Positions 15,601 to 33,307 of a stretch of 64,000 nucleotides of DNA are shown piece after piece. Below the pieces are notes generated by a model. It was given only the letters and a program-made list of their open reading frames with translations, did no database searches and was not told the origin of the DNA. The DNA comes from Ancylobacter sp. TS-1 (GTDB lineage: Bacteria; Pseudomonadota; Alphaproteobacteria; Rhizobiales; Xanthobacteraceae). The translations under genes and the position numbers were made by a program. Numbering within the stretch: position 1 is the first letter of the stretch; each line of letters opens with the position of its first letter. Location of the stretch: assembly GCF_009223885.1 (NCBI RefSeq), contig NZ_CP045144.1, forward strand, positions 1,674,001 to 1,738,000, in the 5' to 3' direction.

Positions 15601-15691
15601 CGTACCGGCCAGATGGCGGTACGTGAACCGGGGCCGGCTCAGGCGAGAGGCCCCACCACCTGCATGTCGCTTAATGAGAGGATATGCCATG
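15601..15691 (+). promoter_or_regulatory. possible ROSE-type RNA thermometer
   Basis: The 88-nt leader of the Hsp20 gene can form three stem-loops. The first is 15601-15610 with 15615-15623; the second is GGGGCC (15630-15635) with GGCCCC (15649-15654), enclosing CTC/GAG. The third has GCATGTC (15662-15668) paired with GATATGC (15681-15687), covering the AG-rich ribosome binding site just before the ATG. UCGCU inside the last hairpin matches the U(U/C)GCU box of ROSE elements. Rhizobial small heat-shock genes are the classic ROSE hosts. Confidence 0.55.
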
Positions 15692-16171
15692 CGTACGTTT
15701 GACCTTACCCCCCTGCACCGCTCGACCGTCGGTTTCGACCGCCTGTTCTCCCTGCTCGACCAGGTGAACAATGTCGACAGCGCCGCCCCCACCTATCCGC
15801 CCTACAATATCGAGCGGACGGGCGAGAATGCCTATCGCATTACCGTCGCCGTCGCCGGCTTCACCGAGAACGACCTGTCCATCGAGGTGAAGGAGAACGG
15901 CCTCTCGATCCGCGGCGAGCACAAGGCGGAAGCCTCCGGCTCCGGCGAGGTGCTCTATCGCGGCATCGCCGCCCGCGCCTTCGAGCGCCGCTTCCAGCTC
16001 GCCGACCATGTCGAAGTGCGCGGCGCCAGCCTCGCCAACGGCCTGCTGCATGTCGAACTGGTGCGCGAGATCCCCGAGGCGAAGAAGCCCCGCGCGGTTC
16101 CGATCACCTCCAGCGCGAAGGCGCCTCAGGCGATCGAGGCCAAGGCCAGAGAGACCAAGGCGGCCGCGTGA
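15689..16171 (+). CDS. Hsp20/IbpA-like small heat-shock protein
   Basis: A 160-residue alpha-crystallin-domain chaperone that holds unfolding proteins in the cytosol. It starts MRTFDLTPLHRSTVGFDRLF, the class A (IbpA-like) N-terminus of rhizobial small Hsps, followed by PPYNIERTGENAYRITVAVAG, LSIEVKENGLSIRG and AFERRFQLADHVEV; GASLANGLLHVELVREIPE holds the family G-x-L-like segment. A Lys/Ala-rich tail follows. GAGAGG lies seven bases before the chosen ATG and is buried in the predicted leader hairpin. Its own terminator follows. Confidence 0.93.
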   Translation: MRTFDLTPLHRSTVGFDRLFSLLDQVNNVDSAAPTYPPYNIERTGENAYRITVAVAGFTENDLSIEVKENGLSIRGEHKAEASGSGEVLYRGIAARAFERRFQLADHVEVRGASLANGLLHVELVREIPEAKKPRAVPITSSAKAPQAIEAKARETKAAA

Positions 16172-16233
16172 GGCCCGTTGCCAGCACCCGGACGGGCGCT
16201 GGCCCCGCCTGACCGGACGAGAACGAATGCAGG

Positions 16234-16260
16234 CGCCCCGGGAGACCGGGGCGTCTTTTG
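16234..16260 (+). terminator. intrinsic terminator of the Hsp20 gene
   Basis: CGCCCCGG (16234-16241), loop GAGA and CCGGGGCG (16246-16253) form an 8-bp GC stem followed by TCTTTTG. Confidence 0.75.
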
Positions 16261-16285
16261 TTGTGGGAACGTGGAAGAGCCGTGA

Positions 16286-17233
16286 TCAGTCGGCCGGCGG
16301 CGCGGGCTTGCCATTGTCACGCGCCACCACCGAGGCGGTGCCGGCCGGCGTGGTGCTGCCGGTGCCGGTGCCCGTGGAGGGCGCGGATGGCGCAGCCGCC
16401 GCCGGCGCCTCGGGAGCCGACGTCTCGGAGGCGGAAGCCTCGGGCGGAGCAGCGTCGGCCTTGGCGTCGGTCTTGGCGTCGCCCTTGGCATCGACCTGCG
16501 CCTCGCCGGGGGCTTCCGTGGCGGGCGCCGGTGCGTCCCCGGCCGCCTTCTGCGGTGCCGTGCCGGGCGGCGTGGCGATGCCGGGGATGACCCGTACGGT
16601 GCCGCTCTCCGGGGCGGGAGCGGCGGGCACTGCTTCCGCCGGCAGGGCAGCGGAGCCGGCGCCGGCCTCGGCCTCGGGGCCGGTTAGCGGCGGCGGCGCG
16701 GGCACCGTCACCGCCGCGATCTCGGGCGGCTTCCTCGGCGGCAGCGGGGCGGTGGCGGCACGCGGCGGCCCGACAGGCGCCTGCCGGGCCACCGGGGCCG
16801 CTCCGGTCGGCGCCAGTGCGAGGATGCGGCCGTTGAACGCGTCGATCCGCACCCGCACCCGCGTTCCTGACGGGTCGGTAGCGTCCACCACATAGGTGTT
16901 GCCCTCGACGCGCACGCGGCCGATGGCCCGCATGCCCATCGAGCGCAGCATCGGCTCGATATCGGTGAAGGGGAAACGCTCAGGCGCCCGATAGACCGGC
17001 GCCGGCGGCTCGGGATAGTAACCGCCCGGCGGCAGCGGCTCGTAGTAGCGTTCGACATAGACGCCGCCGAACGGGCGGAAGAAGAATTCCGCCTGCGCCG
17101 GTGCCGCCGCCATCACCACGACGCCCGCCAGCAGCGGCGCCAGAACCGGCGACAGGCGCAGGCGAGCGCGCATCGGCGCCATCGCGGGCGCCGGCGGGAG
17201 CGACAGGCGCGTGGACGCGCGGGACTTGGGCAT
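16286..17233 (-). CDS. secreted Ala/Pro-rich protein with PepSY-like segment
   Basis: A 315-residue exported protein of unknown function. I place the start at 17233 (MPKSRASTRL) because GGAGG is five bases upstream. A long n-region and a hydrophobic segment (LAPLLAGVVVMAAAPAQAE) form the signal, followed by a Tyr/Pro-rich stretch (VYVERYYEPLPPGGYYPEP). A compact region, DIEPMLRSMGMRAIGRVRVE...TYVVDATDPSGTRVRVRI...NGRILALAP, resembles a PepSY fold. The last 150 residues are low-complexity Ala/Pro/Glu/Thr, probably disordered. It may be a cell-envelope protein; similar in plan to the protein at 15038-15421. Confidence 0.72.
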   Translation of the reverse strand: MPKSRASTRLSLPPAPAMAPMRARLRLSPVLAPLLAGVVVMAAAPAQAEFFFRPFGGVYVERYYEPLPPGGYYPEPPAPVYRAPERFPFTDIEPMLRSMGMRAIGRVRVEGNTYVVDATDPSGTRVRVRIDAFNGRILALAPTGAAPVARQAPVGPPRAATAPLPPRKPPEIAAVTVPAPPPLTGPEAEAGAGSAALPAEAVPAAPAPESGTVRVIPGIATPPGTAPQKAAGDAPAPATEAPGEAQVDAKGDAKTDAKADAAPPEASASETSAPEAPAAAAPSAPSTGTGTGSTTPAGTASVVARDNGKPAPPAD

Positions 17234-17494
17234 CGATGCCTCCGGGAAGACCGGCCGCGATCCGCGACCGGACCTACGGGAACGTGAAAATGCGGCGGGG
17301 GAAAGACCTCGCACCGCCCCCTGCCGGCGCCCGGCACCCGGCGGCCGGGGACCGCAACGGCATTGCGCGCAGCCGCTCGGGGCCTTACCGTTCCTTTCGT
17401 AACGGACGCCACACTCGCAACAAGCGCGAAAAAACGCACCGGCGACCGCCCGCGCGGCGCTTGTGCGCGGACGTCAATTCTGGCATCTTCGCGA

Positions 17495-17523
17495 TTGATA
17501 GGGCAGCCATGCTGTCCTATAAT
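17495..17523 (+). promoter_or_regulatory. strong sigma-70 promoter candidate for gltB
   Basis: TTGATA (17495-17500), exactly 17 bp, TATAAT (17518-17523): eleven of twelve consensus bases, unusual in a genome of this GC content. It lies 150 bp upstream of the gltB start codon. Confidence 0.65.
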
Positions 17524-17551
17524 CCGGGTTGTCCGTGCCGCCAGACCGGCA

Positions 17552-17567
17552 TGGCACGGCGGATGCT
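17552..17567 (+). promoter_or_regulatory. sigma-54-type promoter candidate for gltB
   Basis: TGGCAC-GGCGG-ATGC puts GG (17553-17554) and GC (17565-17566) ten bases apart as in -24/-12 promoters (consensus TGGCAC-N5-TTGC, one mismatch). It would start transcription near 17578. Nitrogen control of gltBD makes this plausible, but one match of this length can occur by chance. Confidence 0.35.
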
Positions 17568-17670
17568 AGCGTAGTTTGGCGAGCGTGCACGCCTTGCGGG
17601 GGAGCGCCCTGCGGGGCTCGAACCGTGTCGGCGCGCCGGACGAGATGCGACCCTTTAGGGAGAGACGGGA

Positions 17671-22401
<4,731 letters not shown>

Positions 22402-22572
22402 GCCGCCGTCCCCTCGCCGGCATCGTGCGGGGGGAGGCCCGGAAGCGGGCCACGGCTACCGCCGTGGCGCGGCCGTGTGCCGCGCCGTCATTTTCCAACT
22501 GGCATGATTGATGTATCTGGCACCGGAGGTGGAATGCCTCCAAGGTGGCGGTGCTCCGCGAAAGAGGGCGCA

Positions 22573-23997
<1,425 letters not shown>

Positions 23998-24021
23998 GCC
24001 GGGCCGGATCGACCTTCGACG

Positions 24022-24054
24022 AAGCCGGGCCGGCCCTGCCGCGCCCGGCTTTTT
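24022..24054 (+). terminator. intrinsic terminator of gltBD
   Basis: AAGCCGGGC (24022-24030) pairs with GCCCGGCTT (24043-24051) and is followed by further T residues, 25 bp after the gltD stop. Confidence 0.75.
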
Positions 24055-24064
24055 CGTGTCGCGC

Positions 24065-25486
24065 TCAGGGAGCGGCGGTGCCGGTGCCGGTACCCGTACC
24101 AGCCGCCCCGGAGAGCGGCGCCACGACGGGTGGCAGCACTGAAGGCGGCATGGGCGGCACCAGCGGGTCCGTCGTCGCCGCCGGCTGGCCGGCCGGCCAG
24201 CGAAAATCGTCGGTCCGGCCCGCCACCGGGGGCAGCGTCGTGCCGCTCACCAGCACGCTCGCCGGCTCGGGAACGGCGCTATCCGGCGTCGCCGCCTGCA
24301 CGATGCTCGCCGGGGTCGCGGGGGTCGCCCCCGGCCCGCCGGCCAGCGCGCGCGCATTGCCCACCGGCCCGCCGGTCAGATTGACGATCGAGGGGCGCGC
24401 GTCGGCCGGGTCCGGCGCTTCGGCCGCCGGCGTGTCCTTGCGCACCATCAGGTCGTCGAGTTCGCGGTCGACGAAGAAGGCGAGCTTGCGCGCGCCGGCC
24501 CGGGTGAAGCCGATGCCGTCGGAGGTGCGCAGGCGCCGGCGCTGCCCGTCGACGGCCGGGCCGGACATCATGAACTTGCCGTTCTCGTCGACGAATCCGT
24601 CGGTGACATCGACGAAGATGAGCCCGGCGCGCTCGACCTGCTCCTTGAGCAGTTCGTTGAGCCGCACGATCTGCGCGTTGCGGACATCGTCCTCCGCCGG
24701 CGGCAGGCCCACCACCACGACGGGGCGGCCCTGCATCTTGAGCGCGAGCAGGAATTCCTGGAAGCGGCGCCCATAGATGTCGCGCCAGCGGTCGTCCAGC
24801 AGTTCGGCCCTGCCGGCGGGGTCCTCGATCGGCTTGAGGTCATTGCCGCCCGCGAACACCACGATCACGTTGGGCTGGTCGCTGCCCACCGGAAACTGCC
24901 GCGCCGTCGCGATCCAGTCGAAGCGGTTGCCGGGCGCGAAGCCCGACCCGTCCTCGGACCGCCCCACCACCACGGCGCCCTCGCGATCGGCGGCGAAGGC
25001 GTCGGCGAGGCCCTGCGCCAGCGGCCCGGCCTGCTCGTCGCCGAGCACCAGCACGATTTCCTTGAGGTCCGGCGTATCGGCGCGCGCCTCGGCCGTGCTG
25101 GCGAAGACCTTGCCGCGCGGCTCGGCCGGCTGCTGCGCCACCACGGGCGGCGGCGGCGCCTGCGGCACCTGCCGGGCGCGCGAGCCGCCGCTGAAGAGAT
25201 CGATGAGCGGCTGGAAGGGCGACCAGGCGCGGCGCGGCTGGGCCTCCCGCGCCGGCTGCTGCGCCGAGGGACGGGCCTGCTGCTGGCGGCTGTTCTGCCT
25301 CGGCTGCTGCGCCTGCTGGCGCGAAGGAGCCTGCTGGCGCTGCACGGAGTTGCGACCGGAGGACTGTCCGATATCGGCCGGCGGGCGGAACCAGTCGCTC
25401 TGCGCCTGCGCCAGCGAGCAGCCGGCGACCAGCACGCCGGCCACCGCCAGCGTCTTCAGTCCGAGCCGGAATCCGCGCGCGCGCAT
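24065..25486 (-). CDS. DUF459 SGNH-fold protein lacking canonical catalytic residues
   Basis: A 473-residue exported protein. The start at 25486 (MRARGFRLGLKTLAVAGVLV) has AAGGA eight bases upstream and a signal ending SLAQAQ, with a Cys nearby that could be lipidated. A Gln/Arg/Ser-rich, probably disordered segment covers about 30-110. The DUF459 (SGNH-like) domain follows, about 120-360, with VLVLGDEQAGPLAQGL, VIVVFAGGNDLKP and VVVVGLPPAEDD. The block I Ser is Glu (GDE) and the block V DxxH His is Gly (DGIGFTRAGARKL), so ordinary esterase chemistry is doubtful. The C-terminal 110 residues are Ala/Pro/Val-rich. Function unknown; envelope polysaccharide modification is sometimes suggested for the family. 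Confidence 0.85.
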   Translation of the reverse strand: MRARGFRLGLKTLAVAGVLVAGCSLAQAQSDWFRPPADIGQSSGRNSVQRQQAPSRQQAQQPRQNSRQQQARPSAQQPAREAQPRRAWSPFQPLIDLFSGGSRARQVPQAPPPPVVAQQPAEPRGKVFASTAEARADTPDLKEIVLVLGDEQAGPLAQGLADAFAADREGAVVVGRSEDGSGFAPGNRFDWIATARQFPVGSDQPNVIVVFAGGNDLKPIEDPAGRAELLDDRWRDIYGRRFQEFLLALKMQGRPVVVVGLPPAEDDVRNAQIVRLNELLKEQVERAGLIFVDVTDGFVDENGKFMMSGPAVDGQRRRLRTSDGIGFTRAGARKLAFFVDRELDDLMVRKDTPAAEAPDPADARPSIVNLTGGPVGNARALAGGPGATPATPASIVQAATPDSAVPEPASVLVSGTTLPPVAGRTDDFRWPAGQPAATTDPLVPPMPPSVLPPVVAPLSGAAGTGTGTGTAAP

Positions 25487-25577
25487 GAAGCGTTTCCTTG
25501 GCCGTTCCCTGATGGCGACACCCCGTGAGCGGTGAACCATTATCGCGGCCGTTTCAAGTCCCCGCGTCGGGCGGCGC

Positions 25578-26993
25578 TCACGATCCGTCGCGGGCGCGCA
25601 GGCTGTCGAGCACCTCGCCGCTCGCCATGCCGTCGGGCGTCAGGCCGGCGCTCACCTGATATTCGCGCACGGCGACGCGGGTCTTGCTGCCCAGCGCCCC
25701 GTCATGCGGGCCGACATCGTAGCCGCGCGAGGCGAGCCGCTTCTGGAGTTCGGAGCGTTCGTTGCGCGATAGCGCGCGCTGGTCGTCCGGCCAGGGCTGC
25801 ACGAAGGGCCCGCCGCCCCGGATGCGGTCGGCGAGATGGCCGATGGCGAGCGCATAGGCGTCGGCGGGGTTGTAGCTCAGGATCGCCTTGAAGTTGCCGG
25901 TCATCAGGAAGGCCGGCCCCTTGGCGCCGGCGGGTAGCAGCAGATAGGCCGTCTCGCCGGCAGGCGGCATCGGCCGGCCATCGGGGCGATGGATGCCGAG
26001 CGCCGCCCATTCGCGCATCGGCTTGCGGATGTTCTTGTCGGCGAGCAGATAGTCGAAGCGGCGCGGCAGCACCACCTCGTAGCCCCAGCTGCGGCCCTGC
26101 TGCCAGCCGCCGCGCTTGAGCTTGTTGGCGGTCGAGGCCATGGCGTCGGCGACGGAATCGACGACATTGGGGTGCCCGTCGCCGTCGAAATCCACCGCGT
26201 CGCGCTGGAAGGCGGTCGGCATGAACTGGGTGAGGCCGAAGGCGCCGGCCCAGGAACCCTTCAGATGGCCCTCGGGAATGTCGCCACGGTCGAGAATGCG
26301 CAGCGCGGCGACGAACTCGTCGCGGAAATAGGCCTGCCGCCGGCCGACGCAGGCCAGCGTGCCGGTCGCCTGCAGCACCGGATAGGAGCCGCGCGCGCTG
26401 CCGTAATTGGTCTCGATGCCCCAGATCGCCGCCACCACATAGGGGTCGACGCCATAGGTGCGGCCCACCGCCTCGAACACGGCGGCGTTCTGCGCCATCG
26501 CCTCGCGGCCCTTGCGGATGCGGGTTTCGGACACCAGCATGGTCACGTAGTCGCCGGCCGTGCGGGTGAATTCCGGCTGCGTCTGCAGCTTCTCCATGAT
26601 GCCCATGTCGGGCCTGAGCCCGGCCGTGTAGCGCCGAAAGCCGGCCGCCGAGACGCCGGCGGCGCGCGCCTTGGGCTCCAGAGCGGCGATGCAGCGGCTG
26701 AAATTGGCCTCGGCCTGAGCCAGCGCCTGGGGCGTCATGTCGGGATGGGTGGCGGCCGGCGTCACGGCGGAAGCGCGGCGGGGGCTTGCCGGACGGGGGG
26801 CGGCCTGCGCGGTGTGAGCGGTGTGCGCCACGGGCGAGGTGAAGGCGCCGGTGATATCGTCCGACGAGGCGCAGCCGGCCAGGCCGAAGCCGATCACGGC
26901 GAGGACCCCTCCTCGCACGGTTCCCCCGAGGGCGCCCCGGAGGGCGCTTCTGCCGGCGAACGCAGGCCGGCCGGCAACGCAGCGGTGACTCAT
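25578..26993 (-). CDS. lytic murein transglycosylase (MltB type) with peptidoglycan-binding domain
   Basis: A 471-residue lipoprotein-type lytic transglycosylase. The lipobox LAGC places Cys41 as the lipid-modified residue. The catalytic Glu is in AAIWGIETNYGSARGSYP, followed by KGSWAGAFGLTQFMPTAF, DFDGDGHPNVVDSVADAMAS and AGAKGPAFLMTGNFKAILSYN, all family 103 (MltB) landmarks. The C-terminal 65 residues form a PG_binding_1 domain (LQKRLASRGYDVGPHDGALG). It cleaves glycan strands to 1,6-anhydro products and acts in the periplasm. It is 91 bp upstream of the DUF459 gene on the same strand. Confidence 0.94.
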   Translation of the reverse strand: MSHRCVAGRPAFAGRSALRGALGGTVRGGVLAVIGFGLAGCASSDDITGAFTSPVAHTAHTAQAAPRPASPRRASAVTPAATHPDMTPQALAQAEANFSRCIAALEPKARAAGVSAAGFRRYTAGLRPDMGIMEKLQTQPEFTRTAGDYVTMLVSETRIRKGREAMAQNAAVFEAVGRTYGVDPYVVAAIWGIETNYGSARGSYPVLQATGTLACVGRRQAYFRDEFVAALRILDRGDIPEGHLKGSWAGAFGLTQFMPTAFQRDAVDFDGDGHPNVVDSVADAMASTANKLKRGGWQQGRSWGYEVVLPRRFDYLLADKNIRKPMREWAALGIHRPDGRPMPPAGETAYLLLPAGAKGPAFLMTGNFKAILSYNPADAYALAIGHLADRIRGGGPFVQPWPDDQRALSRNERSELQKRLASRGYDVGPHDGALGSKTRVAVREYQVSAGLTPDGMASGEVLDSLRARDGS

Positions 26994-27250
26994 AACGCAA
27001 CCCTAACGCGGTTCTGGGCGGCGATTAGGCGGGGATCGTGGTTTCGAGCCTGTTAACGCCGTCGCAATTTCCCCTGCGTCAGGGGCATTTTGCGTCCACA
27101 ATCGTGCCATCGCGGCGTGAACCTATGCCGTCACCTGCGCGTTATCCCTCCGGTGCATTGCAGAAGGTGAAACGTTAAACTGAATTTCATAGAAATTTCG
27201 TTCTGCTCGGCCCTACCCATCAAGCGACATCAAGGCGGCACAAGTCCCAA

Positions 27251-28141
27251 ATGGTAGCTCCCATTCGCAAAGCGATCCTGCCCGTGGCCGGCCTCGGCAC
27301 GCGGTTTCTTCCGGCGACCAAGGCGGTTCCCAAGGAAATGCTCACCGTGGTCGACCGTCCGGTCGTCCAGCACGTGGTGGACGAGGCCCGCGCGGCGGGC
27401 ATCGAGCACATCGTCTTCGTCACCGGCCGCAACAAGGGCGTGATCGAGGATCATTTCGACCGCCAGTACGAGCTGGAAGACACGCTGCTGGAGCGCGGCA
27501 AGACCCAGATGCTCGAACAGCTGCGCCGCGAGACGATGGGTCCGGGCGCCACCAGCTTCACCCGCCAGCAGCTCCCGCTCGGCCTCGGCCACGCGGTATG
27601 GTGCGCGCGCGACATCATCGGCCATGAGCCCTTCGCGCTGCTGCTGCCGGACATGCTGCACAAGCCGAGCAACGGCAAGGGATGCCTTGGCCAGATGGTC
27701 GAGGCCTATGCCAAGACCGGCGGCGGCAACCACCTCGCGGTCTATGAGGTGCCGCCCGAGCAGACCGACCAGTACGGTATTGTCGGCCTCGGCGACGAGG
27801 TGGCCGAGGGCGTGCACAAGATCGCCCGCATGGTCGAGAAGCCCAAGCGCGACGTGGCCCCGTCCAACCTCGCCATTTCCGGCCGCTACATCCTCCAGCC
27901 TGAAATCTTCGAGCTGCTCGCCACGCAGGAGCGCGGCGCCGGCAATGAGATCCAGCTCACCGATTCCATGCTGAAGCTGGCGCAGAGGCAGGATTTCTAC
28001 AGCGTGACCTTCGACGGCGCGATCTACGACTGCGGCTCGAAGCTCGGCTTCCTGATGGCCAATGTCGCCTATGCGCTGGACAATCCGGAAATCTCCGGCG
28101 CCTTCCGCCCCGAACTCGACGCGCTGCTGGCGAGGGTCTGA
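27251..28141 (+). CDS. galU: UTP-glucose-1-phosphate uridylyltransferase
   Basis: A 296-residue nucleotidyltransferase making UDP-glucose for exopolysaccharide, lipopolysaccharide and glycan synthesis. The nucleotide loop [20 protein letters not shown] (residues 10-29) and [18 protein letters not shown] are diagnostic; [17 protein letters not shown] and [17 protein letters not shown] are also typical. Length is normal. The 257-bp upstream gap, divergent from the lytic transglycosylase, contains AT-richer DNA around 27170-27210 likely to hold the promoter. Confidence 0.97.
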   Translation: MVAPIRKAILPVAGLGTRFLPATKAVPKEMLTVVDRPVVQHVVDEARAAGIEHIVFVTGRNKGVIEDHFDRQYELEDTLLERGKTQMLEQLRRETMGPGATSFTRQQLPLGLGHAVWCARDIIGHEPFALLLPDMLHKPSNGKGCLGQMVEAYAKTGGGNHLAVYEVPPEQTDQYGIVGLGDEVAEGVHKIARMVEKPKRDVAPSNLAISGRYILQPEIFELLATQERGAGNEIQLTDSMLKLAQRQDFYSVTFDGAIYDCGSKLGFLMANVAYALDNPEISGAFRPELDALLARV

Positions 28142-28151
28142 GGGCGGCACA

Positions 28152-28182
28152 CGATCCCGGATCGGCCTGCGGCCGTCCGGGA
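28152..28182. repeat. dispersed 31-bp hairpin repeat, copy 1
   Basis: A 31-bp sequence identical to 58652-58682. Its core CCCGGA-T-CGGCC-TGC-GGCCG-TCCGGG forms an 11-bp stem with one bulge. Both copies lie between genes near 3' ends. This is the usual look of a genome-wide dispersed intergenic repeat. Confidence 0.6.
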
Positions 28183-28210
28183 TGACGGTTGCGGGAGACG
28201 ATCTCACGAA

Positions 28211-28240
28211 AAAGGGCGCCTCGCGGCGCCCTTTCTGTTT
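28211..28240. terminator. bidirectional terminator between galU and clpB
   Basis: AAAGGGCGCC (28211-28220), loop TCGC, GGCGCCCTTT (28225-28234) is a perfect 10-bp stem with T-rich sequence after it and A-rich sequence before it. galU and clpB converge here, so it can serve both. Confidence 0.8.
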
Positions 28241-28261
28241 TCTGCGATCGGGACCGGAAGG

Positions 28262-30880
<2,619 letters not shown>

Positions 30881-31066
30881 ATCGCGTTGCCTCCTGGCCC
30901 CCCGTCCGCCCTGATGAGGCACGAACGGTCACTCGGGACGACGGCGCCCGTATCCCGGCCGCCGTGCCGGGCCCCGTTGCGGCAGCCCGACGGCCTTCAT
31001 GTAGTGTGGCGAAACGGCAACGGAAGGGCGTTGAGCAAGGTCAAGGAAGGGATTTTGAGCGAGGCC

Positions 31067-31813
31067 TCACGCCGCCGTCTTCTCCGCCAGCATCACATAG
31101 TTCACCGACAGGTCGGACGAGCGGCGCCACTCGTCCGCCAACGGATGGAAGACCACGCCCTCGCGGTCGATGACCGACAGGCCGCCGGCCACCAGCGCCG
31201 CCTCCAGTTCCTCGGGCGTGAGGAAGCGGTTCCAGTCATGCGTGCCCTTGGGCAGCCAGCCGAGCACATATTCGGCGCCGACGATGGCCAGCGCGAAAGA
31301 GCGCTTGGTGCGGTTCAGCGTCGCCGCCACCAGCAGGCCGCCCGGCTTCACCATCTCGGCGGCGCGGGCGAGGAACAGGCCGACATCGGCGACATGCTCC
31401 ACAACTTCCATGGCCATCACCACGTCGAAGCGCGCGCCCGAATCGGCCAGCGCCTCGGCGGTCGTCGCGCGGTAATCCACAGCAACGCCGCTTTCCTGCG
31501 CATGGAGGGCGGCGATGCGGACATTCTTCTCGGCCGGGTCGATGCCGGTGACGGTCGCGCCCATGCGGGCCAGCGGCTCGCTCAGCAGCCCGCCGCCGCA
31601 GCCGATGTCGACGAGGCTCAACCCCTCCAGCGGGCGGATGGCGCGGGCGTCGCGGCCGAAATGGGCGGTGATCTTCTCGCGCAGATAGGCGAGGCGCACG
31701 GGGTTGAAACGGTGCAGCACGCGCATCTTGCCGCGCGGGTTCCACCATTCGGCGGCGAGCGCGGCGAAGCGCTCGACTTCCCGGGGGTCGACGGTGGTGG
31801 CGGTTTCGCTCAT
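31067..31813 (-). CDS. ubiG: ubiquinone biosynthesis O-methyltransferase UbiG
   Basis: A 248-residue SAM-dependent O-methyltransferase for both O-methylation steps of ubiquinone synthesis. The UbiG N-terminus [22 protein letters not shown] is unmistakable. SAM motif I is [20 protein letters not shown], and [14 protein letters not shown] and [20 protein letters not shown] follow. I set the start at the ATG at 31813 (MSETATTV); the longer frame runs into the divergent lysC. It lies 186 bp upstream of clpB on the same strand. Confidence 0.96.
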   Translation of the reverse strand: MSETATTVDPREVERFAALAAEWWNPRGKMRVLHRFNPVRLAYLREKITAHFGRDARAIRPLEGLSLVDIGCGGGLLSEPLARMGATVTGIDPAEKNVRIAALHAQESGVAVDYRATTAEALADSGARFDVVMAMEVVEHVADVGLFLARAAEMVKPGGLLVAATLNRTKRSFALAIVGAEYVLGWLPKGTHDWNRFLTPEELEAALVAGGLSVIDREGVVFHPLADEWRRSSDLSVNYVMLAEKTAA

Positions 31814-31873
31814 CGACGCTCTCTCAACGCGGTTCGGCCCTGCCGGGACGGATTCCAAGCTCGCGCGGCGGCG

Positions 31874-31902
31874 TTGCGGGCCGGGCGCGAGGTGGATATG
31901 TA
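31874..31902 (+). promoter_or_regulatory. sigma-70-type promoter candidate for lysC
   Basis: TTGCGG (31874-31879), a 17-bp spacer and TATGTA (31897-31902) lie 72 bp upstream of the lysC start in the divergent ubiG-lysC gap. Confidence 0.4.
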
Positions 31903-31974
31903 TACGCGCCTTTTGGGCCGGGAGCCCACCTCTCCCGCCCGGCCCCACAGAAGAACACGGTACGGTTTCCCGCA

Positions 31975-33225
31975 ATGGCACGTCTGGTGATGAAGTTCGG
32001 CGGCACCTCAGTCGCCAACATCGAACGCATTCGCAATGTCGCGAGGCACGTGAAACGGGAGGTCGAGGCGGGCAACGAGGTGGCGGTCGTGGTCTCCGCC
32101 ATGTCCGGCAAGACCAACGAGCTGGTCGCCTGGTGCCGCGAGACCGCCGTGCTGCACGACGCCCGCGAATACGACGCCATCGTCGCCTCGGGCGAGCAGG
32201 TCACGTCTGGCCTCTTGGCCATCGCGCTGCAGGACATGGGCATTCCGGCCCGCTCCTGGCAGGGCTGGCAGCTTCCCATCTCCACCGACGACGCCCATGG
32301 CGCGGCCCGCATCCTCGACGTCAATGGCGAGGAGATCATCCGGCGCTTCGCCGATGGCGAGGTCGCGGTGATCGCCGGCTTCCAGGGCATGCATCTGCCA
32401 AGCGGCCGCCTCACCACGCTTGGGCGCGGCGGCTCGGACACCAGCGCGGTCGCGGTCGCCGCCGGCATCAGGGCCGACCGCTGCGACATCTACACCGACG
32501 TCGACGGCGTCTACACGACCGACCCGCGCATCGTTCCCAGGGCGCGCCGGCTCGACAAGATCGCCTTCGAGGAAATGCTGGAAATGGCCTCGCTCGGGGC
32601 CAAGGTGCTTCAGGTGCGCTCGGTCGAGCTTGCCATGGTACACAAGGTCCGCACCTTCGTGCGCTCCAGCTTCACCGACCCGGACGCCCCGGAACTGAAG
32701 ACCGCCGGCGACCCGCCGGGCACCCTGATTTGCGACGAGGAGGAAATCGTGGAGAGTGAAGTCGTCACCGGCATCGCCTTCGCCCGGGACGAAGCCCAGG
32801 TCAGCATCCGCCGCGTGCCCGACAAGCCTGGCATCGCCGCGAGCGTGTTCGTGCCGCTCGCCGATGCGCACATCAATGTCGACATGATCGTGCAGAACAT
32901 TTCGGCCGAGGGCTTCACCGACATCACCTTCACCGTGCCGACGGCCGATTTCGAGCGCGCCAAGGCGGCGCTGGCGGCTGTGAAGGACGAAATCGGCTAT
33001 GGCAGCGTCGAGGGCGCCACCGATGTCGTCAAAATCTCGGTGATCGGCATCGGCATGCGCTCGCATGCCGGCGTCGCGGCCCGTGCCTTCAAGGCGCTGT
33101 CCGAGCGCGGTATCAACATCCGCGCCATCTCGACCTCCGAGATCAAGATCTCGGTGCTTATCGATGCCGCCTATACCGAGCTTGCCGTGCGAACGCTGCA
33201 TTCGGTATACGGGCTCGACGCCTGA
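31975..33225 (+). CDS. lysC: aspartate kinase
   Basis: A 416-residue enzyme phosphorylating aspartate, the first step to lysine, threonine, methionine and diaminopimelate. The kinase domain starts [19 protein letters not shown] and contains [31 protein letters not shown] and [16 protein letters not shown]. Two ACT regulatory domains cover about 265-416 ([18 protein letters not shown] and [20 protein letters not shown]), the layout of feedback-regulated alpha/beta-type aspartokinases. ptsP follows after 82 bp. Confidence 0.97.
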   Translation: MARLVMKFGGTSVANIERIRNVARHVKREVEAGNEVAVVVSAMSGKTNELVAWCRETAVLHDAREYDAIVASGEQVTSGLLAIALQDMGIPARSWQGWQLPISTDDAHGAARILDVNGEEIIRRFADGEVAVIAGFQGMHLPSGRLTTLGRGGSDTSAVAVAAGIRADRCDIYTDVDGVYTTDPRIVPRARRLDKIAFEEMLEMASLGAKVLQVRSVELAMVHKVRTFVRSSFTDPDAPELKTAGDPPGTLICDEEEIVESEVVTGIAFARDEAQVSIRRVPDKPGIAASVFVPLADAHINVDMIVQNISAEGFTDITFTVPTADFERAKAALAAVKDEIGYGSVEGATDVVKISVIGIGMRSHAGVAARAFKALSERGINIRAISTSEIKISVLIDAAYTELAVRTLHSVYGLDA

Positions 33226-33307
33226 GGACAGGCAACGGCGCGGCCGCCAGCCGCGCCTTCGACATCGACGCTCCGGGAACGCGGCTCCCGGAAACCGAGG
33301 ACGGCCA

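Larger units (their letters stand above)
17234..17670 (+). other. gltB upstream region
   Basis: 437 bp without a gene. 17234-17490 shows only a small stem-loop (CCGTT...AACGG near 17387-17404). The last 180 bp carry the two promoter candidates described separately. Confidence 0.5.
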
